A DNA stretch of 21,746 nt from Betaproteobacteria bacterium. Lineage in GTDB: Bacteria; Pseudomonadota; Gammaproteobacteria; Burkholderiales; Usitatibacteraceae. The translations under genes were made by a program, and so were the position numbers. The notes beneath the pieces were generated by a model that worked only from the letters and a program-made list of their open reading frames with translations, ran no database searches and was not told the DNA's origin. Numbering within the stretch: the stretch's first letter is position 1; every line of letters begins with the position of its first letter. The stretch is taken from assembly GCA_012274175.1 (NCBI GenBank), contig JAAOZZ010000022.1, positions 1 to 21,746 on the forward strand, written 5' to 3'. This document shows, in pieces, positions 14,527-21,746 of this stretch.

Positions 14527-14967
14527 TCACGCGCCCCAGACTTGCGAGAGTCGGATGTAGCCCTGCTGCCCGTCGCGGTGGCGCACCTTGACCCAGCCGT
14601 CGGCCGGGGGTTCGACCACCTCCAGCAGCACCTGCTTGTAGGCCTCGAAGACCAGGGGGGATTGCGTGCTCGCGTTCGCATGCACGTCGGCGAGGGGGAC
14701 GGTGACGACTACTGTCCGTAGGTCGCCCAAGGCCCCGTTGTCCACCCAGGCGACTTCGCCGTTCACGTCGCGCACCTTGGTCCACTGGTCGAGCTTCACC
14801 AGGACCTCGAACGGATAGTGGCGGGTGGCGACGAAGAGGCGATCGGCCTTCGCCGAAGGTGCGTCGTAGAGGATCGCGGGCCGGTCACCCAGGGAGCGGT
14901 ACTCGGCGGCGAGCGCGCTCGCGGCGGCGAGCGCGAGGAGGGCGACGCAAGCGCTCGCGGCTCTCAC
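14527..14967 (-). CDS. Exported SH3-domain protein
   Basis: A 146-residue protein with a signal peptide (GTG start, CVALLALAAASALA, cleavage near residue 20) followed by two bacterial SH3-like repeats: RPAILYDAPSAKADRLFVAT to VAWVDNG, and then VHANASTQSPLVFEAY to QQGYIRLSQVWG. Such domains in periplasmic proteins usually bind cell-wall peptides, often to localise other activities; here there is no catalytic domain. GTG 14967 is chosen because it begins the signal peptide and lies five bases past the secB stop. It sits between secB and gpsA with gaps of 4 bp, so it is part of that transcript. Exact role unknown. Confidence 0.85.
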   Translation of the reverse strand: MRAASACVALLALAAASALAAEYRSLGDRPAILYDAPSAKADRLFVATRHYPFEVLVKLDQWTKVRDVNGEVAWVDNGALGDLRTVVVTVPLADVHANASTQSPLVFEAYKQVLLEVVEPPADGWVKVRHRDGQQGYIRLSQVWGA

Positions 14968-14971
14968 GGCC

Positions 14972-15454
14972 TCAGTGCGAAACCGTGGGAGTGATGATCT
15001 GCACCGCCGGCTGCTCGGCGGCGGGCTGCGATTCGCGCTGCTGCTGGTAGATCGCCTCGAAATTCACCGGGTTCAGCATCACCGGCGGGAAGCCCGCGCG
15101 CGTCACGACGTCGGAGACCACCTCGCGCACGTACGGGAACAGGATGTTCGGGCAGGCGATGCCGAGGACGGCCTCGATCTCCTGCGCCGGAATGTTGCGC
15201 GCCACGAAGATGCCCGCCTGCGCGGCCTCCACGAGGAACAGGGTGCGGTCCTTGATCTTCGCGGTGACGGTCACCGTGAGGACGGTCTGGTACACGCCGT
15301 CTTCCACGCTCGTGGAGTTGTGGTGCAACTGGATGTCGACCGTGGGAGCTTCGCGCTCGAGGAAGGCCTGGGGGGCGTTCGGGATCTCCAGGGAGAGGTC
15401 CTTCACGTAGATTTTCTCGATCGAGAAGACGGGCTGGTTCTGGGCTTCGCTCAT
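14972..15454 (-). CDS. secB: Protein-export chaperone SecB
   Basis: SecB keeps precursor proteins unfolded in the cytoplasm and hands them to SecA for Sec-dependent export. The 160-residue size is normal, and family segments are plain: [19 protein letters not shown] near the N-terminus, [15 protein letters not shown] in the middle, and the [19 protein letters not shown] block with its C-terminal NPVNFEAIY. The ATG at 15452-15454 follows a strong GGAAGGAAG ribosome-binding site. An in-frame upstream stretch is excluded because it lacks SecB similarity and overlaps grxC. grxC lies 44 bp upstream, a standard pairing in beta- and gammaproteobacteria. Confidence 0.97.
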   Translation of the reverse strand: MSEAQNQPVFSIEKIYVKDLSLEIPNAPQAFLEREAPTVDIQLHHNSTSVEDGVYQTVLTVTVTAKIKDRTLFLVEAAQAGIFVARNIPAQEIEAVLGIACPNILFPYVREVVSDVVTRAGFPPVMLNPVNFEAIYQQQRESQPAAEQPAVQIITPTVSH

Positions 15455-15498
15455 GAAACTTCCTTCCGGTGGGATTTCGTCTTGTTTCGGTCCGGCGC

Positions 15499-15759
15499 TC
15501 AGGGCGCCGCGAGCAGCGGATCGAGCCCTCCCGCGCGGTCGAGCGCGGCAAGATCGTCGTACCCGCCGACGTGGCGCTCGCCCACGTAGATCTGCGGGAC
15601 GGTCCGGCGCCCGGTGCGCTCGGTCATTTCCTGGCGGCGCGCGGGGTCCAGGTCGACGCGCACCTTCTCGATCTGCGTGACGCCCTTGGACTGGAGCAGC
15701 CGTTCGGCCATCTGGCAATACGGGCAGACTCCCGTGGAATACATCAGCACCTTGGCCAT
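15499..15759 (-). CDS. grxC: Glutaredoxin 3 (GrxC)
   Basis: An 86-residue dithiol glutaredoxin that reduces disulfides and glutathione-mixed disulfides with glutathione as donor. The active site CPYC is at residues 12-15 ([12 protein letters not shown]). The cis-proline TVPQIYVG and the GSH-binding GGYDDL segment are both present and correctly spaced. Length matches the family. The ATG is four bases after the rhodanese stop, and secB follows. Confidence 0.96.
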   Translation of the reverse strand: MAKVLMYSTGVCPYCQMAERLLQSKGVTQIEKVRVDLDPARRQEMTERTGRRTVPQIYVGERHVGGYDDLAALDRAGGLDPLLAAP

Positions 15760-15763
15760 CGGA

Positions 15764-16177
15764 TCATCTCTCCACGGGCAGGCTCGCCTGCTCCCAGGCG
15801 GTGACCCCGCCCTTCAGCTGGTAGACCGTGGTGAATCCGGCCCGTTTCAGCACGCGGCTCGCGGAGCTCGCGCGCGGGCCGGTGCGGCACGTGACCACGA
15901 CGGCCTTTTCCTTGAATTTCGCGATCTCTCCCACGCGCTGCGGGAGCTCCTTCAGCGGGATGTGCCGGGCCCTGGGGAGGTGTCCCGCCGCGTACTCCGC
16001 GACTTCGCGCACGTCCAGCACGAGGGTCGAGCCCTGGTTCATGAGGCGCGTGGCCTCGAGCGTGCCGATCTCGTTGCTCGCGCCGATGAGCCGCGCGAGC
16101 TCCGGCCATACGAGCATCACGCCGCTGCCCAGGAAGAGCGCGACCAGCGCGAGGTGGCCCATGACGAATTCGCCCAC
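15764..16177 (-). CDS. Membrane-anchored rhodanese-like sulfurtransferase
   Basis: A 137-residue protein with one N-terminal membrane segment (GHLALVALFLGSGVMLVW) and a rhodanese domain. The active-site loop is CRTGPR in VVVTCRTGPRASSAS, with the catalytic cysteine intact; the LVLDVREVAEYAAGHLPRA motif marks the domain start. Such proteins handle sulfane sulfur on the membrane; the substrate is unknown. I favour GTG 16175-16177, which has GAGGA five bases upstream and gives a short cytoplasmic lead; an ATG five codons later (16160-16162) is the alternative. It heads the grxC-secB-SH3-gpsA run; longer in-frame upstream sequence is antisense to azlD and excluded. Confidence 0.85.
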   Translation of the reverse strand: MGEFVMGHLALVALFLGSGVMLVWPELARLIGASNEIGTLEATRLMNQGSTLVLDVREVAEYAAGHLPRARHIPLKELPQRVGEIAKFKEKAVVVTCRTGPRASSASRVLKRAGFTTVYQLKGGVTAWEQASLPVER

Positions 16178-16218
16178 GGAAATCCTCGAGGGCGCTATCG
16201 GCCCCGAAAAAAGGGACA

Positions 16219-16224
16219 ATTTTA
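16219..16224 (-). promoter_or_regulatory. Extended -10 promoter candidate for the rhodanese-grxC-secB run
   Basis: On the minus strand TGG-TAAAAT (hexamer complement of 16219-16224) matches an extended -10 element. It would start transcription near 16212 and leave about 35 bases before the rhodanese GTG. No -35 hexamer lies at the right distance. It falls in the 71-bp gap after azlD, where no terminator was recognised. Confidence 0.45.
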
Positions 16225-16248
16225 CCAGACGCGGCGCCAACGACGCTC

Positions 16249-16575
16249 TCAGGCCAATCGGGCGAAGAGCCACTGCAGCAGCCACAGCGTCCCCATGCCA
16301 GTGGCGATGGCGGCGGTCGCGTTCCTCACGTGGAAGGTGGCCACGATCGCCACGAGCCCCGCGATGAGGCGCGGATTGGAAGCCGACAGGTCGAGCGTGC
16401 CGTTGGCCATCACCAATCCCGGCACCACGATCGCGGCGAGCACCGAAGGCGGAACGAAGGTGAGCGCCTGGCGAAACCAGTGGGGGAAGCGGTGCGGATC
16501 GACGAACACGATGAACGAGGCCCGCAACAGGAACGTCGAGAGCGAGACCCCGGCGATGGCGAGCCACGTGCTCAT
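16249..16575 (-). CDS. azlD: AzlD-family small subunit of a branched-chain amino-acid exporter
   Basis: A 108-residue, four-helix inner-membrane protein. Hydrophobic segments run at about 4-22, 38-56, 68-82 and 85-103, and the polar FVDPHRFPHWFRQALTFVPP stretch lies between the first two. AzlD works with AzlC as a two-component exporter; the family exports branched-chain amino acids or analogues. The ATG (16573-16575) overlaps the azlC TGA, so the pair is translationally coupled, as usual. Substrate cannot be told from sequence. Confidence 0.9.
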   Translation of the reverse strand: MSTWLAIAGVSLSTFLLRASFIVFVDPHRFPHWFRQALTFVPPSVLAAIVVPGLVMANGTLDLSASNPRLIAGLVAIVATFHVRNATAAIATGMGTLWLLQWLFARLA

Positions 16576-17267
16576 CGCCGCCTGCGCGCCTCGATCGCCA
16601 TGCCGACCGCGATGCCTCCGATCGACGCCACCACGAGCGCAAGGCGGTAAGGCAGTCCCGCCGCCATGAGCGAGATTCCCCCCGCGATGATCGCCGCGGC
16701 GAGGTCCGCGCGCGTGCGCACCGCCGGCACCAGGAGCGCGATGAAGGTGAGCACGACCGCGAAATCGAGGGACCAGGAGGCGGGAACGCTCGCGCCGGCC
16801 ACGACCCCGATCACCACCGACGCTTGCCAGGAGACGTAGAGCGTGAGGGCGGAGCCCAGGAAATGCCAATGCCTGCCGGCGCCCGGTCCCGGCTGGCTGA
16901 AGCGCGCGATGGCCGAGGCGAAGCTCTGGTCGGTCATGAGGAAGGAGAGCAGCGCGCGCCAGCGGCGGTCGAGGTGCGCGAGGTGCGGGGCGATCGCGGC
17001 GCTATACATGAGGAAGCGCAGGCTCACCACGAACGCCGCCGCCACGGTGACGATCGCGGGCGAGTGTACCGCGATCAGCTGGCTCGCCACGAGCTGCGCG
17101 ATGCCGGAGAAGGAGAATACCGAGAGCGCGATGCCCTGCGCCGGCGACATGCCGGCCGCCACGGCGGCCACGCCCGCGACGAAGCCGAACGGAACGGTGC
17201 CGAGGAGCACGGGTGCCATCTGGCGGGAGCCGGCGAGCAATTCGCGGCGCGGGGAAGCGGTATCCAA
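16572..17267 (-). CDS. azlC: AzlC-family large subunit of a branched-chain amino-acid exporter
   Basis: A 231-residue multi-span inner-membrane protein of the AzlC/YgaZ family. The hallmark N-terminus [20 protein letters not shown] is followed by [14 protein letters not shown], the [13 protein letters not shown] segment and the MTDQSFA motif between helices. The start is not secure: TTG 17265-17267 is chosen because it places a short charged tail before the first helix and gives normal length, but it has no visible Shine-Dalgarno. The longer in-frame ORF to 17435 would run antisense into gpmA. It diverges from gpmA, with a 70-bp gap (17268-17337) that must hold promoters for both. Confidence 0.85.
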   Translation of the reverse strand: MDTASPRRELLAGSRQMAPVLLGTVPFGFVAGVAAVAAGMSPAQGIALSVFSFSGIAQLVASQLIAVHSPAIVTVAAAFVVSLRFLMYSAAIAPHLAHLDRRWRALLSFLMTDQSFASAIARFSQPGPGAGRHWHFLGSALTLYVSWQASVVIGVVAGASVPASWSLDFAVVLTFIALLVPAVRTRADLAAAIIAGGISLMAAGLPYRLALVVASIGGIAVGMAIEARRRR

Positions 17268-17337
17268 GGAACGCGGGGAAAACCGCCAGTGTAAGAGAAC
17301 GCGGGGCGCACGGCGATCGTTTGCTAACATTCGTGCC

Positions 17338-18084
17338 ATGAAGAAGATCGTCTTGCTGCGCCACGGCGAGAGCGCGTGGAACCGGGAGAACCGTTTTACG
17401 GGATGGAAGGACGTGGACCTCACGGCGTTGGGCATCGAGGAGGCGCGCGCCGCCGGGCGGCTCCTCGCCGAGGAGGGTTACGACTTCGACCTCGCGTTCA
17501 CTTCCGTGCTCACGCGCGCGATCCGCACGCTCAACTTCGTGCTGGAGGAGATGGACCGCCTCTGGATTCCGGTCACGAAGGACTGGCGGCTGAACGAGCG
17601 CCATTACGGCGCGCTCCAGGGCCTCAACAAGGCCGAGACCGCGGCCCAGTTCGGGGAAGCGCAGGTGCTCGCGTGGCGGCGCAGCTACGACGTGCCGCCT
17701 CCCGCCCTCGAGGCGGGCGACGAGCGCGACGCCTCCCGCGACCCGCGCTACCGCGCGCTCGCGCCGGGACAGGTCCCTCTCACGGAGTGCCTCAAGGACA
17801 CCGTGGAGCGGGTCGTGCCCTGCTGGAACGAGCGCATCGCGCCCTGCGTGGTCCGCGGAGAGCGTGTCCTCGTTGCCGCCCACGGCAACAGCCTGCGCGC
17901 GCTCATCAAGTATTTCGACGGCCTGTCCGACGAGGCGATCGTCAAGGAGAATGTGCCCACGGGCATCCCGCTCGTATACGAATTCGACGACGGGATGCGC
18001 GCCCAGCGCCGCTACTACCTGGGCGATGCGAAAGCCGTCGAGCAGGCCATGAGCTCGGTGGCGAGCCAGGGCAAGGCGCGGTAG
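17338..18084 (+). CDS. gpmA: 2,3-bisphosphoglycerate-dependent phosphoglycerate mutase GpmA
   Basis: GpmA interconverts 3- and 2-phosphoglycerate in glycolysis and gluconeogenesis. The 248-residue protein carries the phosphohistidine motif [10 protein letters not shown] with H9 or H10 as the phosphorylated residue, the [13 protein letters not shown] segment that binds substrate, the [16 protein letters not shown] motif, and the second catalytic histidine in [16 protein letters not shown]. It starts at ATG 17338 after a poor Shine-Dalgarno; a longer in-frame ORF from 16843 is antisense to azlC. A TGnTAACAT extended -10 sequence lies about 12 bases upstream and might give a nearly leaderless mRNA. 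The next gene begins five bases after the stop. Confidence 0.97.
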   Translation: MKKIVLLRHGESAWNRENRFTGWKDVDLTALGIEEARAAGRLLAEEGYDFDLAFTSVLTRAIRTLNFVLEEMDRLWIPVTKDWRLNERHYGALQGLNKAETAAQFGEAQVLAWRRSYDVPPPALEAGDERDASRDPRYRALAPGQVPLTECLKDTVERVVPCWNERIAPCVVRGERVLVAAHGNSLRALIKYFDGLSDEAIVKENVPTGIPLVYEFDDGMRAQRRYYLGDAKAVEQAMSSVASQGKAR

Positions 18085-18089
18085 CCGCG

Positions 18090-19340
18090 ATGGGTCTCGC
18101 GCGCCGGGCGCGCGTGCTGCTGGCCGCCGCGCTCGTGCTGCAGGCCCTTGCGGTTCCGGCCGCTGCGGACGCGAAGCGCGGCGCGGCCGCGAAGGGCGCG
18201 GCCTCGAAGGGTCCGGCCGCGAAGGCCGCGGCAAGCGAGGAGCAGCTGCGGGAATTGCGCGAGCGCATCGAGCGCCTGCAAGCAGCGCTTTCCGCGACGG
18301 AGGAATCCCACGGCGAGGCGGCCGACCTGTTGCGCCAGAGCGGCAAGGCCATGAGCGAGGCCCACCGGGCGCTTTTCGAGCTGGGCCAGCGCCGCCGGGG
18401 CCTCGAGGACGAGCTCGCGGGCATCACCGTGCGCGAGCAGGAAACGCGCGCGAGCCTCGCCGAGCAGGAGGCCCTCGCGGGCAAGCTGCTGCGGCTCCAA
18501 TACCGGCAAGGCGCGCCGGACCGCCTGCGCCTCGCGCTGGAGGGCCGCGATGCCGCCACCGTCGCGCGGCACATCCAGTACTACGCCTACATCCAGCGCG
18601 GCCGCGCGGACCTCATCTTGGGGTTGCGCCGGAAGGCGGAGCAGCTCGCCGCGCTCGACCAAGACGCCCAGGCGCGACGCGACGAGCTCGCGCAGAACGA
18701 GGCCGCGCAGTCGCGGGAGACGCGCCGCCTCGAACAGGAACGGGCCGCTCGCGCGGCGGTGGTGTCGCGCCTGGCGGGCGAGATCGCGAAGGGTCGGCGG
18801 GAAATTGGCCGCCTGAAGCGCGACGAGGCCCGGCTCTCCCGGCTGGTGCAGGAGATAGCGCGGGCGCTGGCGGCCAAGCCGGCACCATCGAAAAAGCACG
18901 GCAAGACCGTCGAAGGAGTCGCGGACGCGTCCGTTTCGGCCAAGCCTTTCGCCAAGCTGAAAGGGCGGCTCAAGCTGCCGGTGCGTGGCGAGCTGATGAA
19001 TCGCTACGGGGGACCGCGCGAGGAGTCCGGCGGCACCTGGAAGGGCCTGTTCATCCGGGCCGTGACCGGCGAGACGGTGCACGCGGTGGCCGACGGTCGG
19101 GTGGTGTATGCCGACTGGCTGAGGGGGTTCGGAAACCTGCTCATCCTCGATCACGGGTCGGGGTTCATGAGCCTGTATGCGTACAACGAGGGACTGCTGC
19201 GCCGGGTCGGGGATTCGGTGCGCGGCGGTGACCCGATCGCGAATGTGGGCGCCTCGGGCCAGAGCGCGGAATCGGGTCTATACTTTGAGTTGCGCCGCGA
19301 TGGCAAACCCTTCGATCCGTTGAAGTGGACGGCCCCGTAG
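18090..19340 (+). CDS. envC: EnvC-like murein hydrolase activator (degenerate LytM)
   Basis: A 416-residue exported protein with signal peptide (VLLAAALVLQALAVPAAA, about 1-27), an Ala/Lys-rich linker, a long coiled coil (about 48-270, rich in E, R, L and Q) and a C-terminal LytM domain (about 305-416). The domain matches EnvC in the TWKGLFI, DGRVVYADWLRGFGNLL, LDHGSGFMSLYAYN and LYFELRRDGKPFDP segments. The zinc-site residues are missing: where LytM has H-x3-D there is W-K-G-L-F, and the second histidine is Y in YAYN. It should therefore not cut peptidoglycan, but activate septal amidases (AmiA/AmiB type) during daughter-cell separation. It starts five bases after gpmA; ctpA follows 61 bp downstream. 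Confidence 0.93.
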   Translation: MGLARRARVLLAAALVLQALAVPAAADAKRGAAAKGAASKGPAAKAAASEEQLRELRERIERLQAALSATEESHGEAADLLRQSGKAMSEAHRALFELGQRRRGLEDELAGITVREQETRASLAEQEALAGKLLRLQYRQGAPDRLRLALEGRDAATVARHIQYYAYIQRGRADLILGLRRKAEQLAALDQDAQARRDELAQNEAAQSRETRRLEQERAARAAVVSRLAGEIAKGRREIGRLKRDEARLSRLVQEIARALAAKPAPSKKHGKTVEGVADASVSAKPFAKLKGRLKLPVRGELMNRYGGPREESGGTWKGLFIRAVTGETVHAVADGRVVYADWLRGFGNLLILDHGSGFMSLYAYNEGLLRRVGDSVRGGDPIANVGASGQSAESGLYFELRRDGKPFDPLKWTAP

Positions 19341-19373
19341 GACGCGGCGGGCGGGTTGCTCGACAGAAATTGC

Positions 19374-19389
19374 GCCCCGGCACCGGGGC
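19374..19389 (+). other. GC hairpin just upstream of the ctpA ribosome-binding site
   Basis: GCCCCGG (19374-19380) pairs with CCGGGGC (19383-19389) across CA, in practice a 5-bp stem with a 6-base loop. There is no T-run, so it is not a terminator. It ends immediately before the AAGGGA ribosome-binding site of ctpA and may affect its translation or mRNA stability. Confidence 0.35.
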
Positions 19390-19401
19390 AAGGGACGAGG
19401 A

Positions 19402-20874
19402 ATGGGCAAGAAGCTTCAACAGTTGGGCCTGGTGGCACTCGGCGCGGCGCTCGGCATCGCGGCGAGCCTTCATTTTTCGGCGCTGGCGGATCGCCAGTCC
19501 ACCACGCTCGCGCTCCCGGTCGACGACCTGCGCCTCTTCAGCGAGGTGTTCGAGCGCATCAAGACCGACTACGTGGAGCCGGTCGAGGACCGCAAGCTCC
19601 TCAAGGAAGCCATCAACGGCATGCTCACGGGGCTCGATCCCCACTCCGCGTTCTTGGACCAGGACGCCTACCGGGACCTGCAGGTGGGAACCCAGGGCGA
19701 GTTCGGGGGCCTGGGCATCGAGGTGGGCGCCGAGGACGGATTCGTGAAAGTAGTTGCACCCATCGAGGACACGCCGGCGTACCGCGCGGGCGTGAAGGCG
19801 GGTGATCTCATCATCAAGCTGGACGACGTCTCGCTCAAGGGCATCTCGCTGAGCGACGCGGTCAAGAAGATGCGCGGCAAGCCCAACACCGAGGTCAAGC
19901 TCACCGTGCTGCGCAAGGGCGAGGCGCAGCCCCTCGAGTTCATGGTCCGCCGGGACGTGATCCGGGTGAAGAGCGTGAAGGCCCGCATGATCGAGCCCGG
20001 GTATGGCCTCGTGCGCATCACGCAGTTCCAGGAGCACACCGGCGAGAGCCTGGTGAAGGCGATCAACGCCCTCTACAAGCAATCCAACGGCAACCTCAAG
20101 GGACTGGTGCTCGACCTGCGCATGAATCCCGGCGGACTGCTCAACTCCGCGGTGGCCGTCTCTTCGGCGTTCCTCCCCAAGGATTCCCTCGTGGTCTACA
20201 CCGACGGGCGCACCGAGGACGCGAAGATGCGCCTCACCGCGAACAGGGAAAATTACGTGCGCGGTGCATTCAAGGAGGATTACATCGCGAAGCTGCCGGC
20301 GGCCGTGAAGAGCGTTCCGCTCGTGGTGCTCGTGAACGGCGCGTCGGCATCGGCATCGGAAATCGTCGCGGGTGCGCTCCAGGACCACCATCGCGCGACG
20401 ATCCTCGGCACCCAGACGTTCGGCAAGGGCTCCGTGCAGACGATCCTGCCCCTGCCCAACAACCAGGCGGTCAAGCTCACCACGGCGCGCTACTACACGC
20501 CCAGCGGCCGCTCGATCCAGGCCAAGGGCATCTCGCCCGACATCGTGGTCGAGGATGCCGGCGACGCGAAGATCCTCCTGCGCGAAGCCGACCTCCAGCA
20601 CCATCTCGCGGTCGAGGACGACAAGTCCGCGTCCGCGGCGCCCGATTCGGGCGCCAAGCCCACGGAAAAGGTCGTCGCGGGTCCCGGGGCCGGCAAGCCA
20701 GTGGCCGCGCCGGTGAAGGCGGCCAAGGTCGAGCCGAAGCCCGAGGCGAAGGTCCCGGCCAAGGCGGACCCGAATGCCAAGAAGGAAGACTTGCAGCTCG
20801 ATGCGGCGCTGAGGCATCTCAAGGGGCTGCCGGTCAACCCGAACGCCACCGCCACCGCCGCCGTCGCGAAATAG
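19402..20874 (+). CDS. ctpA: Carboxy-terminal processing protease CtpA (S41)
   Basis: A 490-residue periplasmic, N-terminally anchored serine protease. Residues 7-28 (LGLVALGAALGIAASLHFSA) act as signal or anchor. A PDZ domain spans about 97-185 (GLGIEVGAEDGFVKVV, AGVKAGDLIIKLDD). The S41 core follows with LDLRMNPGGLL, the nucleophile in NGASASASE (S317 by family spacing) and K342 in TFGKGSVQT, 25 residues later as in other Ctp proteases. The C-terminal ~130 residues are a low-complexity K/A/P-rich tail (VAAPVKAAKVEPKP) before a short conserved end. Such enzymes trim C-termini and help control cell-wall hydrolases, which fits its place after envC. AAGGGA six bases before ATG 19402 supports the start. 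Confidence 0.95.
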   Translation: MGKKLQQLGLVALGAALGIAASLHFSALADRQSTTLALPVDDLRLFSEVFERIKTDYVEPVEDRKLLKEAINGMLTGLDPHSAFLDQDAYRDLQVGTQGEFGGLGIEVGAEDGFVKVVAPIEDTPAYRAGVKAGDLIIKLDDVSLKGISLSDAVKKMRGKPNTEVKLTVLRKGEAQPLEFMVRRDVIRVKSVKARMIEPGYGLVRITQFQEHTGESLVKAINALYKQSNGNLKGLVLDLRMNPGGLLNSAVAVSSAFLPKDSLVVYTDGRTEDAKMRLTANRENYVRGAFKEDYIAKLPAAVKSVPLVVLVNGASASASEIVAGALQDHHRATILGTQTFGKGSVQTILPLPNNQAVKLTTARYYTPSGRSIQAKGISPDIVVEDAGDAKILLREADLQHHLAVEDDKSASAAPDSGAKPTEKVVAGPGAGKPVAAPVKAAKVEPKPEAKVPAKADPNAKKEDLQLDAALRHLKGLPVNPNATATAAVAK

Positions 20875-20908
20875 CGCTGTCCGGCACGCCGGCATGGAGT
20901 GATGTCCG

Positions 20909-21670
20909 TTGGACGATCCCCAGCGCCTGCGGTATAGCCGCCACCTGCTCCTGAACGAGTTCGGCGAGGATGCGCAGGAGCGCCTCCTCGCTTCCCATGC
21001 GCTCGTGGTCGGCGCCGGAGGGTTGGGCTCGCCGGCGCTGCTTTACCTGGCCTCCAGCGGGGTGGGACGGATCACCGTGTGCGACGGCGACCGCGTCGAT
21101 CTCACGAACCTGCAGCGCCAGATCGTGCATCGCAACGACGCGATCGGTCGCCCGAAGGCGGCCTCGGCCGCGTCGACGCTCGCCGGCGTGAATCCCGAGA
21201 TCCGGGTGGAGGCGCTCGACGAGCGCGCCGGTCCCGAGCGGCTTGCCGTGCTCGCGCGCGGCGCCGACGTCGTCCTCGATTGCTCCGATAATTTCGCCAC
21301 GCGCCACGCCCTCAATCGCGCATGCGTGGCGGCGCGCCGCCCCCTCGTGTCCGGGGCCGCCATCCGCTTCGACGGGCAAGTGGCGGTGTTCGACCTGCGG
21401 CTCGAGGACGCGCCCTGCTACCACTGCCTCTTCGCCGAAGATGCCCAGGCACCCGAGGAGCGCTGCGCGACCATGGGCGTTTTCGCTCCGCTGGTGGGCA
21501 TCATCGGAACTTTCCAGGCCCTGGAGGCACTCAAACTCCTCGCGGGGATCGGCGAATCGCTCTCGGGCCGGCTGCTGCTCTTCGACGCGCTCGCGAGCCG
21601 CTGGCACGAAGTGCGTTTGGCGCGTGACCCCCATTGCCGCGTGTGCGGGATGGCTCGGGCCGCGGCATAG
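20909..21670 (+). CDS. MoeB/ThiF-type adenylyltransferase (E1-like)
   Basis: A 253-residue protein of the E1-like superfamily, which adenylates the C-terminal glycine of small sulfur-carrier proteins (MoaD or ThiS) in molybdopterin or thiamine synthesis. Seen are the opening RYSRHLLLNEFGEDAQ, the nucleotide-binding GAGGLGSPALLYL, the DxxxNLQRQ motif (DRVDLTNLQRQIVHRNDAIG), DCSDNFATR, and two zinc-binding pairs CYHC and CRVC. The start is TTG 20909 with GGAG nine bases before; the in-frame ATG 20894 runs straight into a stop, so a longer form is impossible. The length lacks the C-terminal rhodanese domain of some MoeBR proteins. MoeB and ThiF cannot be separated by sequence alone, because no moaD or thiS is adjacent. 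Confidence 0.9.
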   Translation: MDDPQRLRYSRHLLLNEFGEDAQERLLASHALVVGAGGLGSPALLYLASSGVGRITVCDGDRVDLTNLQRQIVHRNDAIGRPKAASAASTLAGVNPEIRVEALDERAGPERLAVLARGADVVLDCSDNFATRHALNRACVAARRPLVSGAAIRFDGQVAVFDLRLEDAPCYHCLFAEDAQAPEERCATMGVFAPLVGIIGTFQALEALKLLAGIGESLSGRLLLFDALASRWHEVRLARDPHCRVCGMARAAA

Positions 21671-21678
21671 GAGGTGTA

Positions 21679-21746
21679 ATGAACCGCAGACCCGGAATTC
21701 GCCTGGCCACGGCCTTGGCGACCACCGTGCTCGTGGCGAGCTTGCC
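21679..21746 (+). CDS. 5' end of an exported protein (truncated by the window edge)
   Basis: The first 22 codons of a gene: ATG 21679 preceded by a near-perfect AGGAGGTG Shine-Dalgarno at 21669-21676, overlapping the stop of the previous gene. The peptide MNRRPGIRLATALATTVLVA is a positively charged start plus hydrophobic core, i.e. a Sec or possibly lipoprotein signal. Nothing more can be said about its identity. The very strong ribosome-binding site suggests good expression and co-transcription with the E1-like gene. Confidence 0.7.
   Translation, partial: MNRRPGIRLATALATTVLVASL

Noticed and set aside
19165..20895. 576-codon minus-strand ORF opposite ctpA
   Set aside because: Antisense to an intact CtpA with all catalytic residues; composition is typical of a shadow frame.
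1..21746. CRISPR arrays, tRNA or rRNA genes, transposases, phage genes
   Set aside because: No regularly spaced repeats, tRNA cloverleaf with conserved TTCGA loop, or transposase/integrase proteins were recognised on reading both strands.

Overview
The window is about 21.7 kb of dense, GC-rich bacterial chromosome. It looks betaproteobacterial: the order argJ / DUF815 ATPase / Nudix-ThiE fusion, a bioB-F-C-D run, the block gpsA-SH3-secB-grxC-rhodanese, and the run gpmA-envC-ctpA-moeB/thiF are all arrangements I associate with Burkholderiales or Nitrosomonadales-type genomes. I cannot place genus or species. Several starts are GTG or TTG (bioC, bioF, trmL, gpsA, the SH3 gene, the rhodanese, the chaperone and the ThiF protein), chosen from Shine-Dalgarno position, operon overlap and family N-termini. 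No rRNA, tRNA, CRISPR, insertion sequence or phage gene was seen.

Layout. (1) 1-2697, plus strand: the argJ tail, a SAM methyltransferase, a DUF815 ATPase and a Nudix-ThiE fusion. A perfect 23-bp inverted repeat (REP-like) lies between the last two and supplies the end of the ATPase gene. (2) 2678-7067, minus strand: a tightly coupled biotin operon bioB-bioF-bioC-bioD followed by a HAD phosphatase. (3) 7097-8337, plus strand: comF and trmL. (4) 8338-11138, plus strand: a leader with a dyad and a 40-codon ORF, two paralogous exported proteins separated by an intrinsic terminator, a third exported protein of unknown role, and a two-domain Ig-like periplasmic chaperone. Facing it at 11119-13476 on the minus strand is an exported protein with a LysM-like N-terminus, a long beta-rich (probable outer-membrane barrel) region and a C-terminal SdrD_B-like domain. 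(5) 13542-16177, minus strand: rhodanese, grxC, secB, SH3 protein and gpsA, read in that order. (6) 16249-17267, minus strand: the azlC/azlD amino-acid exporter pair. (7) 17338-21746, plus strand: gpmA, envC, ctpA, a MoeB/ThiF-type E1-like enzyme and the first codons of another exported protein.

Most of the window is housekeeping: arginine and biotin synthesis, protein export, redox, glycerophospholipid precursor, glycolysis and cell separation. The part that stands out is region 4, which looks like a complete system for making an export-dependent surface structure. It has fibre-subunit-like paralogues and a chaperone but no recognisable usher; the LysM/barrel/SdrD_B protein is the obvious candidate for the outer-membrane component. 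As I recall the family, such proteins occur widely as hypotheticals, but I know of no described function. The functional reading is inference.
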